From JAYZBC01 sp036339375 (GTDB lineage Bacteria; Pseudomonadota; Alphaproteobacteria; MPNO01; UBA2964), in assembly GCA_036339375.1 (NCBI GenBank), contig JAYZBC010000050.1, forward strand, positions 1 through 58,448: a stretch of DNA of 58,448 bases. Reading direction: 5' to 3'. Of the stretch, positions 27,622-36,148 are shown piece by piece. A model generated the notes under the pieces. The model was not told the DNA's origin. It did not search any database and worked only from the letters and a program-made list of their open reading frames with translations. A program made the position numbers and the translations under genes. Position 1 is the stretch's first letter; each line of letters begins with the position of its first letter.

Positions 27622-29523
27622 CTATTTTTTGTTTTTACTATCTTCTTCACTATCTGCAGAGGCTAATTCGGAGGTTTCTTTTTCTTCATTTTCAGAGTTT
27701 TTGTCTGACTTATCCTCTTCCTGTTCAAGATTTTCGGTGTCAGATTTTTTCAATTCATTGGATTGGTCCACTTCTGGTTCCGAAGTCACTTCATCTTCAC
27801 TGGCTTTCCGTATTGCGGCCCCTAAGATATCCCCTAAGCTTGCACCAGAATCAGATGAACCATAATCTGCCATCGCTCGTTTTTCTTCATTAATTTCATG
27901 GGCCTTTATCGATAGAGTTAGTTTGTGCTCTCGACGATCAATATTTGTAATTTGAGCGTCAATCCTGTCACCAATTGCAAATCGATCTGGCCTTTGCTCG
28001 CTTTTTTCCCGGGAAAGATCCACACGCCGAATGAAGCCTGACAACTTTCCAGAAACGGAGACCTCTAACCCACTTTCTGTCACGTTGGTGACAGTACAAG
28101 TAACAATTTCGCCTTTTTTTATTTCACTAATTGCAGTTTCGAATGGATTTTCGGTTAGCTGTTTAATGCCCAAAGAAATCCGTTCTTTTTCGATGTCTAT
28201 ATCAAGAATCCTGACTTTGACTTTATCTCCTTTTGTGTAGCCTTTGATTGCTTCTTCGCCAGATTTTTCCCAGGAAAGATCAGATAAATGAATCATCCCA
28301 TCAATTTCGCCCGGTAATCCAATAAATAAGCCGAACTCGGTTATATTTGTTATTTCTCCCTCAATTTCATTTCCTGAAGAGTAATTGGATTGAAAATCGT
28401 TCCAAGGGTTTTGTTGAGTTTGTTTGATCCCTAACGAAATACGCCTTTTTTGGTGATCAACGTCAAGGACCACAACGTCAACTTCTTGACTAGTGGAAAT
28501 AATTTTCCCCGGGTGAACATTTTTTTTAGTCCAACTCATTTCTGAAACGTGCACTAAACCTTCAATTCCTGGTTCCAATTCAACAAAGGCACCGTAGTCA
28601 GTTATGTTGCTTACACGCCCGGTGAATTGGGCGTTTAAAGGAAACTTTGTTTCAACGTTATTCCATGGGTCTTCTTGCAATTGCTTCATGCCAAGAGATA
28701 TTCTTTGAGTTTCTGTATTAAATTTGATCACTTGTACTTTCACAGTTTGACCAACAGTTAAAACTTCACTTGGGTGGCTAATTCGGTGCCATGCCACATC
28801 AGTTACATGAAGTAAACCATCTACACCTCCGAGATCCACGAAAGCGCCGTAGTCGGTGAGATTTTTAACTATTCCCTCTACCGTTTGGCCTTCTTTTAGT
28901 TGAGATAATAATTCAGCTTTCTGCTCAGCACGAGATTCTTCCAAAACTGCTCGCCGGGAAACAACTATATTGCCTCGGCGTCGATCTATTTTTAAAATTT
29001 GAAAAGGTTGAGGCCCTCCCATAAGGGGATTTATGTCCCGTAATGGTCGCACATCAACCTGGCTCCCCGGTAAAAAAGCTATGGCACCCGATAAATCGAC
29101 CGTAAAGCCACCTTTTACTCTTCCAAAGATTACGCCTGTGACACGTTCGTTATTATTAAAGGCTTTTTCGAGCAGGGCCCAAGCTTCTTCACGACGGGCC
29201 TTTTCTCTAGACAGGATCGCTTGGCCTTGGTTGTCCTCCATGCGTTCAAGATAAACATCAACGATATCTCCAGCAGTTATTTCACTCTCCACACCCGGAC
29301 TAGCAAATTCCTTTAAAGCGACTCTACCTTCAGACTTTAACCCAACGTCAATTAATACGGAATCACTTTCCACAGCAATAACTGTTCCTTTAACAACGGA
29401 GCCCTCAGTCAGTTCACCCTCTTTAAAGGTTTCCTCCAACATTGCATCAAAATTTTCATCAGATCCCTTTGCTGATTCGCTTAAAGTATTTATCTCAGTT
29501 TCCATGCGCTTTATTAACCTCAT
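27622..29523 (-). CDS. rpsA: 30S ribosomal protein S1 with long acidic C-terminal tail
   Basis: Binds mRNA on the small subunit and promotes translation of structured messages. The 633 residues comprise six S1 domains; typical cores are 'VIAVESDSVLIDVGLKSEG', 'NLTDYGAFVDLGGVDG', 'NITDYGAFVELEPGIEG' and 'NITEFGLFIGLPGEIDG'. The last roughly 65 residues are a very acidic Glu/Asp/Ser/Lys-rich extension, making the protein longer than the usual 555-570. Two starts are possible: ATG at 29523 and ATG at 29505; neither has a perfect ribosome site. It lies 78 bases after cmk, in the conserved aroA-cmk-rpsA order. Confidence 0.96.
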   Translation of the reverse strand: MRLIKRMETEINTLSESAKGSDENFDAMLEETFKEGELTEGSVVKGTVIAVESDSVLIDVGLKSEGRVALKEFASPGVESEITAGDIVDVYLERMEDNQGQAILSREKARREEAWALLEKAFNNNERVTGVIFGRVKGGFTVDLSGAIAFLPGSQVDVRPLRDINPLMGGPQPFQILKIDRRRGNIVVSRRAVLEESRAEQKAELLSQLKEGQTVEGIVKNLTDYGAFVDLGGVDGLLHVTDVAWHRISHPSEVLTVGQTVKVQVIKFNTETQRISLGMKQLQEDPWNNVETKFPLNAQFTGRVSNITDYGAFVELEPGIEGLVHVSEMSWTKKNVHPGKIISTSQEVDVVVLDVDHQKRRISLGIKQTQQNPWNDFQSNYSSGNEIEGEITNITEFGLFIGLPGEIDGMIHLSDLSWEKSGEEAIKGYTKGDKVKVRILDIDIEKERISLGIKQLTENPFETAISEIKKGEIVTCTVTNVTESGLEVSVSGKLSGFIRRVDLSREKSEQRPDRFAIGDRIDAQITNIDRREHKLTLSIKAHEINEEKRAMADYGSSDSGASLGDILGAAIRKASEDEVTSEPEVDQSNELKKSDTENLEQEEDKSDKNSENEEKETSELASADSEEDSKNKK

Positions 29524-29601
29524 AATTCCATTCAGCTTAAATAGTAAGCTTTTTCAATCCCTTTGAGTTTGTCCCCTTAAGGCCGTTTTAAATCGCAGGC
29601 C

Positions 29602-30273
29602 TTATAAATTGCTTTTTGAATTAATAAACTCCATCGCTATAACAAACACGCTATTAGCATCAATTGCGGAAGTATCAATTATAAATGCGTCTTTCGCTGG
29701 CACCAACGGTGCGATATTACGCGATTTATCTAAAGCATCGCGCTCCTTTAATTCTTGTAAGATGCGCGCATGTATAGCGTTAACACCCCTTCCTAGCAAC
29801 TCTTTAACTCTTCTATTAGTCCGAACTTCAATATCTGCGTCTATAAAAATTTTAAAATCGGCGTTTGGACAAATGATTGTACCTATATCTCTTCCATCCA
29901 GTACAGCGCCAGCAGAATTATTAGGTGGGTTTTTTGCAAAATCACGCTGCCGTTTAATTAAAGCTTCACGTACTCTTTTCATGGCACCAAGTCTGCTTGA
30001 AAATTGCGCAATTAATTCTTCACGTAATTCAGGATTATGCAGTGTTTCCGGCAGAAAAGTCCTTGCAGCTTTGACTGCTACATTCTCTCTTATGTTTCCA
30101 TTCAACGATGAGTTTTTCAGGACAGTAAAAGCTGTTGCCCTGTATAACAGGCCGGTGTCAAGGTACGCAAAATCTAAGTGATCTGCGATTTTTTGTGCTA
30201 AAGTGCCTTTGCCACTGGCGGCTGTTCCGTCAATTGCAATGACAGTTGGGGGGTGTTTTGCTTTTTTGGTCAT
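29602..30273 (-). CDS. cmk: cytidylate kinase
   Basis: Phosphorylates CMP and dCMP to the diphosphates. The 223-residue protein has the P-loop 'IDGTAASGKGTLAQKI', the NMP-binding 'YLDTGLLYRA', 'AVLDGRDIGTIICPNADFK' and the lid-like 'DALDKSRNIAPL'. All functional segments are intact. The start ATG overlaps the aroA stop by four bases, and rpsA follows. aroA-cmk-rpsA is one of the best conserved proteobacterial gene orders. Confidence 0.96.
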   Translation of the reverse strand: MTKKAKHPPTVIAIDGTAASGKGTLAQKIADHLDFAYLDTGLLYRATAFTVLKNSSLNGNIRENVAVKAARTFLPETLHNPELREELIAQFSSRLGAMKRVREALIKRQRDFAKNPPNNSAGAVLDGRDIGTIICPNADFKIFIDADIEVRTNRRVKELLGRGVNAIHARILQELKERDALDKSRNIAPLVPAKDAFIIDTSAIDANSVFVIAMEFINSKSNL

Positions 30274-31598
30274 ACTTTTTTTGAAATTTTACCGCCCAGC
30301 TTGTTCATGTTATCAATAAAGTTTGGAAAACTGGACTTGATAAAATCACCATCATCAATGTGAATAGGGGAATTTGCTGCCATACCCATTATTAAAAATG
30401 ACATAGCGATCCTGTGATCCATTTGTGTTTTGATTTCTGCATCATTTGGGATTATTTTTTCAGCGCCACGGACAATTAGGTTGTTCTTTTCAATTTTTAC
30501 TTGTGTGCCGCAAATCTTTAAGCCTTCCGCTATAGCGGATAGTCGATCACTTTCCTTTAAACGTAATTCGGATAACCCCAACATTTGAGTTGTGCCTTTA
30601 GCTTTGGCCGCTGCAATGGATAATATTGGAAATTCATCGATCATTGATGGTGCACGAGTGGGTGGTATAACAACGCCCTTCAATTCACTAGATTCTACAA
30701 TGAGGTCACCCACCGCTTCACCCGCTTTTTTTCTTTTATTTCTGATTTGGATTCTTCCTCCCATTTCCAATAAAGTTTCTAATAAACCTGTACGCAACGG
30801 ATTTATTCCAACATTTTTTAGCGTGATTTTTGAGTTTGGGGTAATTAATGCTGCAACTATAGGGAATGCCGCTGAAGAAGGATCACCCGGAATTTTTAGT
30901 TTTTGAGCTTCTAGTTCTGGTTGCCCGAGGAGGGTAATTAGCCGTCTGGTATTAGTTTTATCTTCAATAGTGATTTTGGCCCCAAAATGCCGAAGCATCA
31001 GTTCTGTATGATCGCGGCTAGGGTAGTTTTCTATTACAGTTGTTTCACCCGGTGCATTTAAACCCGCTAACAGAATTGCAGATTTAACCTGTGCGGAAGG
31101 AATTGGGAGTTCGTATGTGATGGGCATTGGGTATTTGGTACCTATAATGGTCAAGGGCAACCAGTTTTTTTCTCTTGCAATAACTTGGGCACCCATTTCT
31201 TGTATCGGGAAAGAAATACGACCCATTGGGCGTGAACGAAGAGATGAATCTCCGGTAAAGTGCACTTGAATTGGGTGGGTGGATACCAATCCCATAAGTA
31301 AGCGAACACCGGTACCTGAATTTTTTAGATCTAGAACGTTTTTAGGTTCTCGTAGTCCACCTATACCACGTCCCGTTATACACCATGTTTTTTGGCCCAC
31401 ATTTCGGTCAACTATGGTTCCCATAGCTTCTAAGGCTTCCGCTGTTTGTATAACATCATCTGCTTCAAGGATGTTTTGAATTTCCGTTTGCCCTATCGCT
31501 AGCCCACCAAGGATCAGGGCTCGATGGGAAATCGATTTATCCCCTGGAACCGAAAAGGTACCCTTTAAGCTTTTGGTTGGTGTTGAAACAATTACCAT
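30270..31598 (-). CDS. aroA: 3-phosphoshikimate 1-carboxyvinyltransferase (EPSP synthase)
   Basis: Transfers the enolpyruvyl group of PEP to shikimate-3-phosphate on the way to chorismate. The 442 residues show 'PGDKSISHRALILGGLA' (substrate-binding Lys and Ser), 'LKNSGTGVRLLMGL' (PEP site), 'GDSSLRSRPMGRI' and 'LRLKESDRLSAIAEGL'. The PEP-site motif has Gly and Thr followed by Gly-Val, as in class II-like alphaproteobacterial enzymes. It is the first gene of the long minus-strand cluster, so the main promoter probably lies in the 189-base region shared with the divergent TIGR02300 gene. Confidence 0.96.
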   Translation of the reverse strand: MVIVSTPTKSLKGTFSVPGDKSISHRALILGGLAIGQTEIQNILEADDVIQTAEALEAMGTIVDRNVGQKTWCITGRGIGGLREPKNVLDLKNSGTGVRLLMGLVSTHPIQVHFTGDSSLRSRPMGRISFPIQEMGAQVIAREKNWLPLTIIGTKYPMPITYELPIPSAQVKSAILLAGLNAPGETTVIENYPSRDHTELMLRHFGAKITIEDKTNTRRLITLLGQPELEAQKLKIPGDPSSAAFPIVAALITPNSKITLKNVGINPLRTGLLETLLEMGGRIQIRNKRKKAGEAVGDLIVESSELKGVVIPPTRAPSMIDEFPILSIAAAKAKGTTQMLGLSELRLKESDRLSAIAEGLKICGTQVKIEKNNLIVRGAEKIIPNDAEIKTQMDHRIAMSFLIMGMAANSPIHIDDGDFIKSSFPNFIDNMNKLGGKISKKV

Positions 31599-31787
31599 AA
31601 TTAAAATGTCCTTTTAACCACTAAACATTTTAGAAAGCGAAGATAAAATATTTAGTCCTCTTATTCTTTGTGTAGCATAAAAAATTTAAGCGTAGATAGT
31701 TTTACTTTGATATTATTTTACTGTTAAAAGTAAATATAACCGTAAGATTGTCAGTTTTGAATTTTCAATTTGAGTAAGGAGGTTAAT

Positions 31788-32168
31788 TTGGCAAAGGCTG
31801 CGTGGGGAGAAAAACGGATTTGCGAAGATTGTGGCACGAAATTCTATGATTTGCGAAAAGACCCAATTATTTGTCCAAAATGTGGAAGTGAATTCACAAA
31901 ACCATCTTTAGTAATTTCATCAAGAACTAAAACGGCAGATGCAAAAAAGAGTGTTGCCCCGGAAGTTCAAAATGTTGAAGCAAAAGATAAAGATGTCCCA
32001 AATGAAACTGGAGAAACAGAGTTTGACCTCATTGATTCCGATGACGATGAATTGGAGGCAGAAACCTCTCAAATAATTGAGGATACAAGCGACTTAAGTG
32101 ATGAAAATGACAAATCGGTACAAGTAGCGGAAGATGTTAATGAAAATTTCAATTCAGATGGTGTATAA
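31788..32168 (+). CDS. TIGR02300 family zinc-ribbon protein with acidic tail
   Basis: Function unknown; the family is restricted mainly to Alphaproteobacteria. A TTG start at 31788, five bases after AAGGAGG, gives 126 residues. The N-terminus has two Cys pairs (Cys12/Cys15 and Cys29/Cys32: 'ICEDCGTKFYDLRKDPIICP' then KC), a likely zinc ribbon. From about residue 55 onward it is strongly acidic and low in complexity, rich in Asp and Glu. The gene is divergent from aroA and upstream of tRNA-Ala. An earlier in-frame TTG at 31770 would place the ribosome site inside the coding region and is rejected. Confidence 0.85.
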   Translation: MAKAAWGEKRICEDCGTKFYDLRKDPIICPKCGSEFTKPSLVISSRTKTADAKKSVAPEVQNVEAKDKDVPNETGETEFDLIDSDDDELEAETSQIIEDTSDLSDENDKSVQVAEDVNENFNSDGV

Positions 32169-32304
32169 TTGTTGGGTTTAAAAACTAGATTGTGATCCTA
32201 TGACCTTAATTAAATTTTTATTATAAATTTGTCTTTCGGTTTCATCTAAATGGCAAGCGAAAAAGTTAAACATCAAATGATTTGATATTGAAAAATAGAG
32301 CATA

Positions 32305-32380
<76 letters not shown>

Positions 32381-32389
32381 ATAAAATCA

Positions 32390-32423
32390 ATGGGTCAGCT
32401 CGAAAAAGCTGGCCCATTTTTTT
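32390..32423 (+). terminator. intrinsic terminator after tRNA-Ala
   Basis: An 11-bp stem, atgggtcagct (32390-32400) with agctggcccat (32407-32417, one G-T pair), encloses a six-base loop and is followed directly by a run of T (32418-32423). This is the clearest factor-independent terminator in the window. Read on the other strand it could also slow transcripts arriving from the gene at 32572-33579, although the U tract there is poor. The bases between it and 32572 hold nothing recognisable. Confidence 0.9.
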
Positions 32424-32571
32424 CACCGTACTTTTTAGTCGTTTATCCACGATGCAATCTCAATTTTTTCATTATTTTTAGTTTCGAATGCTTGGCTAGA
32501 GAACGCCTATCGCGCCGGTAAAAGTCAACACGAATTACTTCGACGCCTCTCTGCGATGATTTCAAAAGAGT

Positions 32572-33579
32572 CTAGAACGACTTTGGCTTTACAAAATGGT
32601 CCATCCGGTCACCCGATTTTACACTTATAATGAGGTTAACACCCTTTCGGTCTATACCTAGCGTAATAATAGAGCCCACGTCACTTGAACTCCAAACCTT
32701 CTTGTAGAATTCCTTCAGTCCGGAAACTTGTACCCCATTGACCGTCTTGATGATGTCTTTAGGTTTTAAACCAGCTTTATAGGAGGGTCCGCCTTGGCTA
32801 ACACGCGTAACAATAATTTTGCCACTACTATCTTCAGAAGACACGCCGAGAAAGGGTTTAATATCACTTTTCCTTCGTCCATATGTCTTGAGGTCGTTCA
32901 GAATGGGTTTGAGCAAATTGATTGGCACGAACATATTCCCTGGTGACAACACCCCTCGACTAATGGAATCAACAACAAACAAAGAACCTATCCCCAGTAT
33001 TTTTCCGTTTAAGCTCAACAAGGGGGCTCCTGCCCATGATTGATTCACAGGGAACGTGTAAATTGGTTTTTCAAGGTAATACTCCCACCATCCTGCGAAC
33101 GACCTTCTAGAGACCATTTTGACTTTGGACCCTACCCCCTGCTGGGGTGAAGGCAAAATGAAAAGAGGGTCATCTAACTCAATCTGATCAGAATCGCCCA
33201 TTTGCAGCGGCGTTAAGCTGATCGGAAGAATTGGTTTGATAATACCAAATCCCGAATAATGATCATAACCTACCAATTTTCCTGGTAGCGTTCTACCACT
33301 CGCAAATCCAATTTGAATTTCACTTGACTCTATAACTAGGTAGCCAATCGTTAAAATATGCTTCCCATCGATAATTACCCCATTTCCCATGCGTTCTATA
33401 CCCAGACTTTTAGCAGTCCTGGCCTCGATCGGAACTTTGCTACTGATGCTGACAACGGATTTGTAGTAACTTTGAAGCTTTTCCTTTGTAATTTCGGCCT
33501 TGGCAGCAAAAGCACATGCTGCAAAGCCAAGGAGGGCATTTATAATAAAAAAAACAACAAAAGCAGGTGATGCCTTCAA
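32572..33579 (-). CDS. exported trypsin-fold PDZ protein lacking the catalytic triad (DegP/HtrA-like pseudoprotease)
   Basis: The 335-residue product has a signal peptide (about 1-26, ending 'AAK'), a chymotrypsin-like domain (about 50-210) and one PDZ domain (about 233-320, 'SQGGPSYKAGLKPKDIIKTV'). The HtrA triad positions are all changed: His is Tyr80 in 'ILTIGYLVIES', Asp is Gly110 in 'HYSGFGIIKP', and the Ser of GNSGGPL is Ala183 in 'SWAGAPLLS'. The fold is otherwise kept ('GNGVIIDGKHIL', 'GKILGIGSLFV'), so it looks like a constrained binding or chaperone protein rather than a decaying protease. Similar triad-less S1C relatives occur in other proteobacteria, so the loss may be ancestral. 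It stands alone 191 bases downstream of lptB on the same strand. Periplasmic location is inferred. Confidence 0.82.
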   Translation of the reverse strand: MKASPAFVVFFIINALLGFAACAFAAKAEITKEKLQSYYKSVVSISSKVPIEARTAKSLGIERMGNGVIIDGKHILTIGYLVIESSEIQIGFASGRTLPGKLVGYDHYSGFGIIKPILPISLTPLQMGDSDQIELDDPLFILPSPQQGVGSKVKMVSRRSFAGWWEYYLEKPIYTFPVNQSWAGAPLLSLNGKILGIGSLFVVDSISRGVLSPGNMFVPINLLKPILNDLKTYGRRKSDIKPFLGVSSEDSSGKIIVTRVSQGGPSYKAGLKPKDIIKTVNGVQVSGLKEFYKKVWSSSDVGSIITLGIDRKGVNLIISVKSGDRMDHFVKPKSF

Positions 33580-33770
33580 TTTTTGACCCTCCCAAAACCC
33601 TTTAGAGTTAAGTTTGGATATTGAATGTTTCTAAAAATCATCGTAGTGGACAATCAAAAGACAATACAACTGCTTTTGAGAAATTCTCTGTAATTTAACC
33701 AGTCTTTTTCATTTGGAAGTGGGCTCAGGGCCATAACAATTTTTAATTTATTTTTGCCGCCCTAATTTTC

Positions 33771-34568
33771 TTATAAACTAAATTCTTCTCCGAGGTATAC
33801 TCGCCTAACGTCTTTATCTGAAACGATTTCTCCCGGAATACCACTCATTAAAATTCTTCCATCATGCAGAATGTATGCACGGTCAACAATTTCCAACATA
33901 TCCCGAACGTTATGGTCAGTGATTAAGACACCGATTCCTCGATCTTTTAAATGTCGGATTAGAGTTCGAATATCGTTAACTGCAATGGGGTCGATACCTG
34001 CAAGAGGTTCATCCAAAAGGATTAAACTTGGCTCTGCGGCGAGAGCCCGCGCGATTTCTACACGCCGTCTTTCCCCTCCTGATAATGTCAAAGCGGGGGT
34101 TCTCCGTAAATGGGTTAATGAAAACTCTGCAAGTAAATTCTCTAACTTTACCTCAAGTTGATCCGGAGAAGTCTCACCTACTTCAAGCATAGCTCGCAAA
34201 TTATTTTCCACAGTGAGACCACGGAAAATGGATGCTTCCTGGGGTAAATAACCCATCCCTAGCCGTGCTCGGCGATACATAGGGAGGGCGGTTATTTCTT
34301 TTTCATCTAGAAAGATCGTTCCATAATCTGGAGAAATTAAACCGGTTACAATATAAAAACAGGTGGTTTTCCCCGCTCCATTTGGGCCCAATAACCCAAC
34401 AACTTCACCCCGTTGAATAGATAAAGAAACTTCCCTCAAAACAGGTCTTTTTTTAAAAGATTTTCCTATATTTCGTACTTCTAAACCCTTTTTGGTCAAA
34501 ACAGGGTTTGGGTTTGTAAAAACACTGATGGGTTTAGTCTGGCTTTTATCCACTAAATCACTCTTCAT
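33771..34568 (-). CDS. lptB: LPS export ABC transporter ATP-binding protein LptB
   Basis: Cytoplasmic ATPase of the LptB2FG complex that extracts LPS from the inner membrane. Contains Walker A 'GLLGPNGAGKTTC', Q-loop region 'GYLPQEASIFRGLT', ABC signature 'LSGGERRRVEIARAL', Walker B 'LILLDEPLAGIDP' and switch His in 'LITDHNVRDML'. The ATG at 34568, nine bases after GGAG, is preferred to a TTG at 34583 that overlaps this ribosome site; it gives 265 residues. It lies just downstream of lptA. The rpoN-hpf-ptsN genes that often follow lptB in Proteobacteria are absent here. Confidence 0.96.
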   Translation of the reverse strand: MKSDLVDKSQTKPISVFTNPNPVLTKKGLEVRNIGKSFKKRPVLREVSLSIQRGEVVGLLGPNGAGKTTCFYIVTGLISPDYGTIFLDEKEITALPMYRRARLGMGYLPQEASIFRGLTVENNLRAMLEVGETSPDQLEVKLENLLAEFSLTHLRRTPALTLSGGERRRVEIARALAAEPSLILLDEPLAGIDPIAVNDIRTLIRHLKDRGIGVLITDHNVRDMLEIVDRAYILHDGRILMSGIPGEIVSDKDVRRVYLGEEFSL

Positions 34569-34614
34569 TTTAAGTTTCTCCAATTTTATTCTTCTGCGAT
34601 CAGTGATACAAAGC

Positions 34615-35436
34615 CTACTCTGGTTTAGTTTTCTTAGGTGTAAATAATCCCCTTACTTTTCTAGAATTAGAACTTAATAAGCGGCTAATCCCAGTTTTCA
34701 AGTTAACTTCCGCTAAATCTCCATTTAGTTGGTCTTTGCCTCTTGTAATTTTTACACTTCCTTTTAATACCACAACACCAGTTTGTATATCGTATAAGCC
34801 TCTTTTGGCACGAATTATCTCTTCGGGGGTAGAAACAAGAACGTTTTTAAATGCCTCTACCTTTGAAAGCTCGGTTTTTCCGTCAGCAACTTTTTTAAAA
34901 TATGCGGTTAAAATGTCTGCTTTTAATTTTCGATTGCCCTTTGTTGCTATCGCATTACCCCTTGCAACAGCGAGTGATTTTTTCTCCCAAAATTCTAAAC
35001 TCTGTTGGGCGGAAAGGTGTTCTGTTTTGGTAATTAATTGGGGTTTTCCTGTGAGGACAAAAATCCCTCTATCTATATCATAAACACCCCTTGTCCCAAG
35101 AGCCCTTTTTCCCGGACTAACAAGTTTAACCCTTCCCTCTGCATTTATTCGCCAAATTTCATTAAATCCAATTTTGTTTTGGCGAAAAAAAGCAGTGAGC
35201 TGATCCGCATATATAGAAACCTCACCCTGTTTAGCGTGTGCATTTCCATGCGCAATGTATGTTTTAGTCTTTTTATGCCATTCAATTCCATTGTCAGCTT
35301 GAATTTCGATTGGAACATTGCGGCTTGGATTTGGAAAACCAAAGCCTTGGCCAAAGGATTGAGTAGAAAAAATAAATGGAAATACACCTATAATAAATAA
35401 GTGTATATTAGATGCCATCAGTTGATCCCATTGCAT
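34615..35436 (-). CDS. lptA: LPS transport periplasmic protein LptA
   Basis: Periplasmic bridge protein carrying LPS between LptC and the outer-membrane LptD. The 273 residues comprise a signal peptide (about 1-30, ending 'STQSFGQ') and OstA-like beta-jellyroll repeats: 'PIEIQADNGIEWHKKTKTYI', 'IYADQLTAFF', 'LTAYFKKVADGKTELSKVEA' in part, and 'ITRGKDQLNGDLAEVNLKTG'. It is longer than the 185-residue E. coli protein, as usual in alphaproteobacteria, and has a basic tail. The start lies inside lptC (29-base overlap); an ATG at 35418 is an alternative. Confidence 0.9.
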   Translation of the reverse strand: MQWDQLMASNIHLFIIGVFPFIFSTQSFGQGFGFPNPSRNVPIEIQADNGIEWHKKTKTYIAHGNAHAKQGEVSIYADQLTAFFRQNKIGFNEIWRINAEGRVKLVSPGKRALGTRGVYDIDRGIFVLTGKPQLITKTEHLSAQQSLEFWEKKSLAVARGNAIATKGNRKLKADILTAYFKKVADGKTELSKVEAFKNVLVSTPEEIIRAKRGLYDIQTGVVVLKGSVKITRGKDQLNGDLAEVNLKTGISRLLSSNSRKVRGLFTPKKTKPE

Positions 35437-36070
35437 ACACCTTGAAAACTGACGAAATTTTGGCTTTATTTCGAAAAATTACTAATTTACTTTTCCCAAC
35501 AAACCTTAAATGTTGTTCACTTTCTAGGATCTGAAATCCAGAAGCCTCCAAAGTTCCTGCTGGGCCATGTCCTGTAACAAAGTCACGTCCAACCGCACGT
35601 CCTTTCAATAGTTCAATTCTGGCAGTTTGAGTGTGAATTTCATATTCGTTATTGTAAATTAAATTCACACCATTTTTTAAATCCAAAAATTCCAGGTTTC
35701 GATCATAGATCCCTGCTTCCGCTGAAAGAGCTAGCCAAGCACCGTTTTCACCTACTAATTTTGCTTTGATGGAAGTGAGTTTGACTGTTTGAGGTTTATC
35801 ATGTGTTCGATAAGCGCTTTTAGCGGTTATTGTATATGGGCGATGTTTAGAATCTGTTCCAGTGTAACGGGGATTAATAATTTTTTGTCCCACCGCTTTA
35901 TCAGTATCTACGTCAGATATACTTAACTTAAAACGGGGTGACTTATTTTCAAATTGGGGCCATGTTATAACAAGTAAAACGATGCCGGCTGCTATTATTG
36001 GTAGACCAACTCGCATTAATTGAACAAAGCGTGAATAGGCGCCTCTGGAGCGATTACCTGTTATACTCAC
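35408..36070 (-). CDS. lptC: LPS export system protein LptC
   Basis: Bitopic inner-membrane protein linking LptBFG to LptA. The 220 residues have one N-terminal membrane helix (about 20-41, 'VGLPIIAAGIVLLVITWP') and a periplasmic jellyroll domain with 'NPRYTGTDSKHRPYTITA', 'DLKNGVNLIYNNEYEIHTQT' in part and 'VTGHGPAGTLEASGFQI'. It starts at GTG with AAGGAA eight bases upstream. It overlaps lptA and follows kdsD by 78 bases, in the canonical kdsD-lptC-lptA-lptB order without an intervening kdsC phosphatase gene. Confidence 0.9.
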   Translation of the reverse strand: MSITGNRSRGAYSRFVQLMRVGLPIIAAGIVLLVITWPQFENKSPRFKLSISDVDTDKAVGQKIINPRYTGTDSKHRPYTITAKSAYRTHDKPQTVKLTSIKAKLVGENGAWLALSAEAGIYDRNLEFLDLKNGVNLIYNNEYEIHTQTARIELLKGRAVGRDFVTGHGPAGTLEASGFQILESEQHLRFVGKSKLVIFRNKAKISSVFKVYAMGSTDGI

Positions 36071-36148
36071 GAATGTGTTCCTTGTTCCAAGGCAAGTTTC
36101 AAAAATTGTTTTACATTGTGCACAAATCTCATTTTACAAACACACAAA

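Noticed and set aside
29609..30181. A 190-codon open frame antisense to cmk
   Set aside because: It lies wholly within cmk on the other strand, has no recognisable domain, and cmk is a clear full-length gene.
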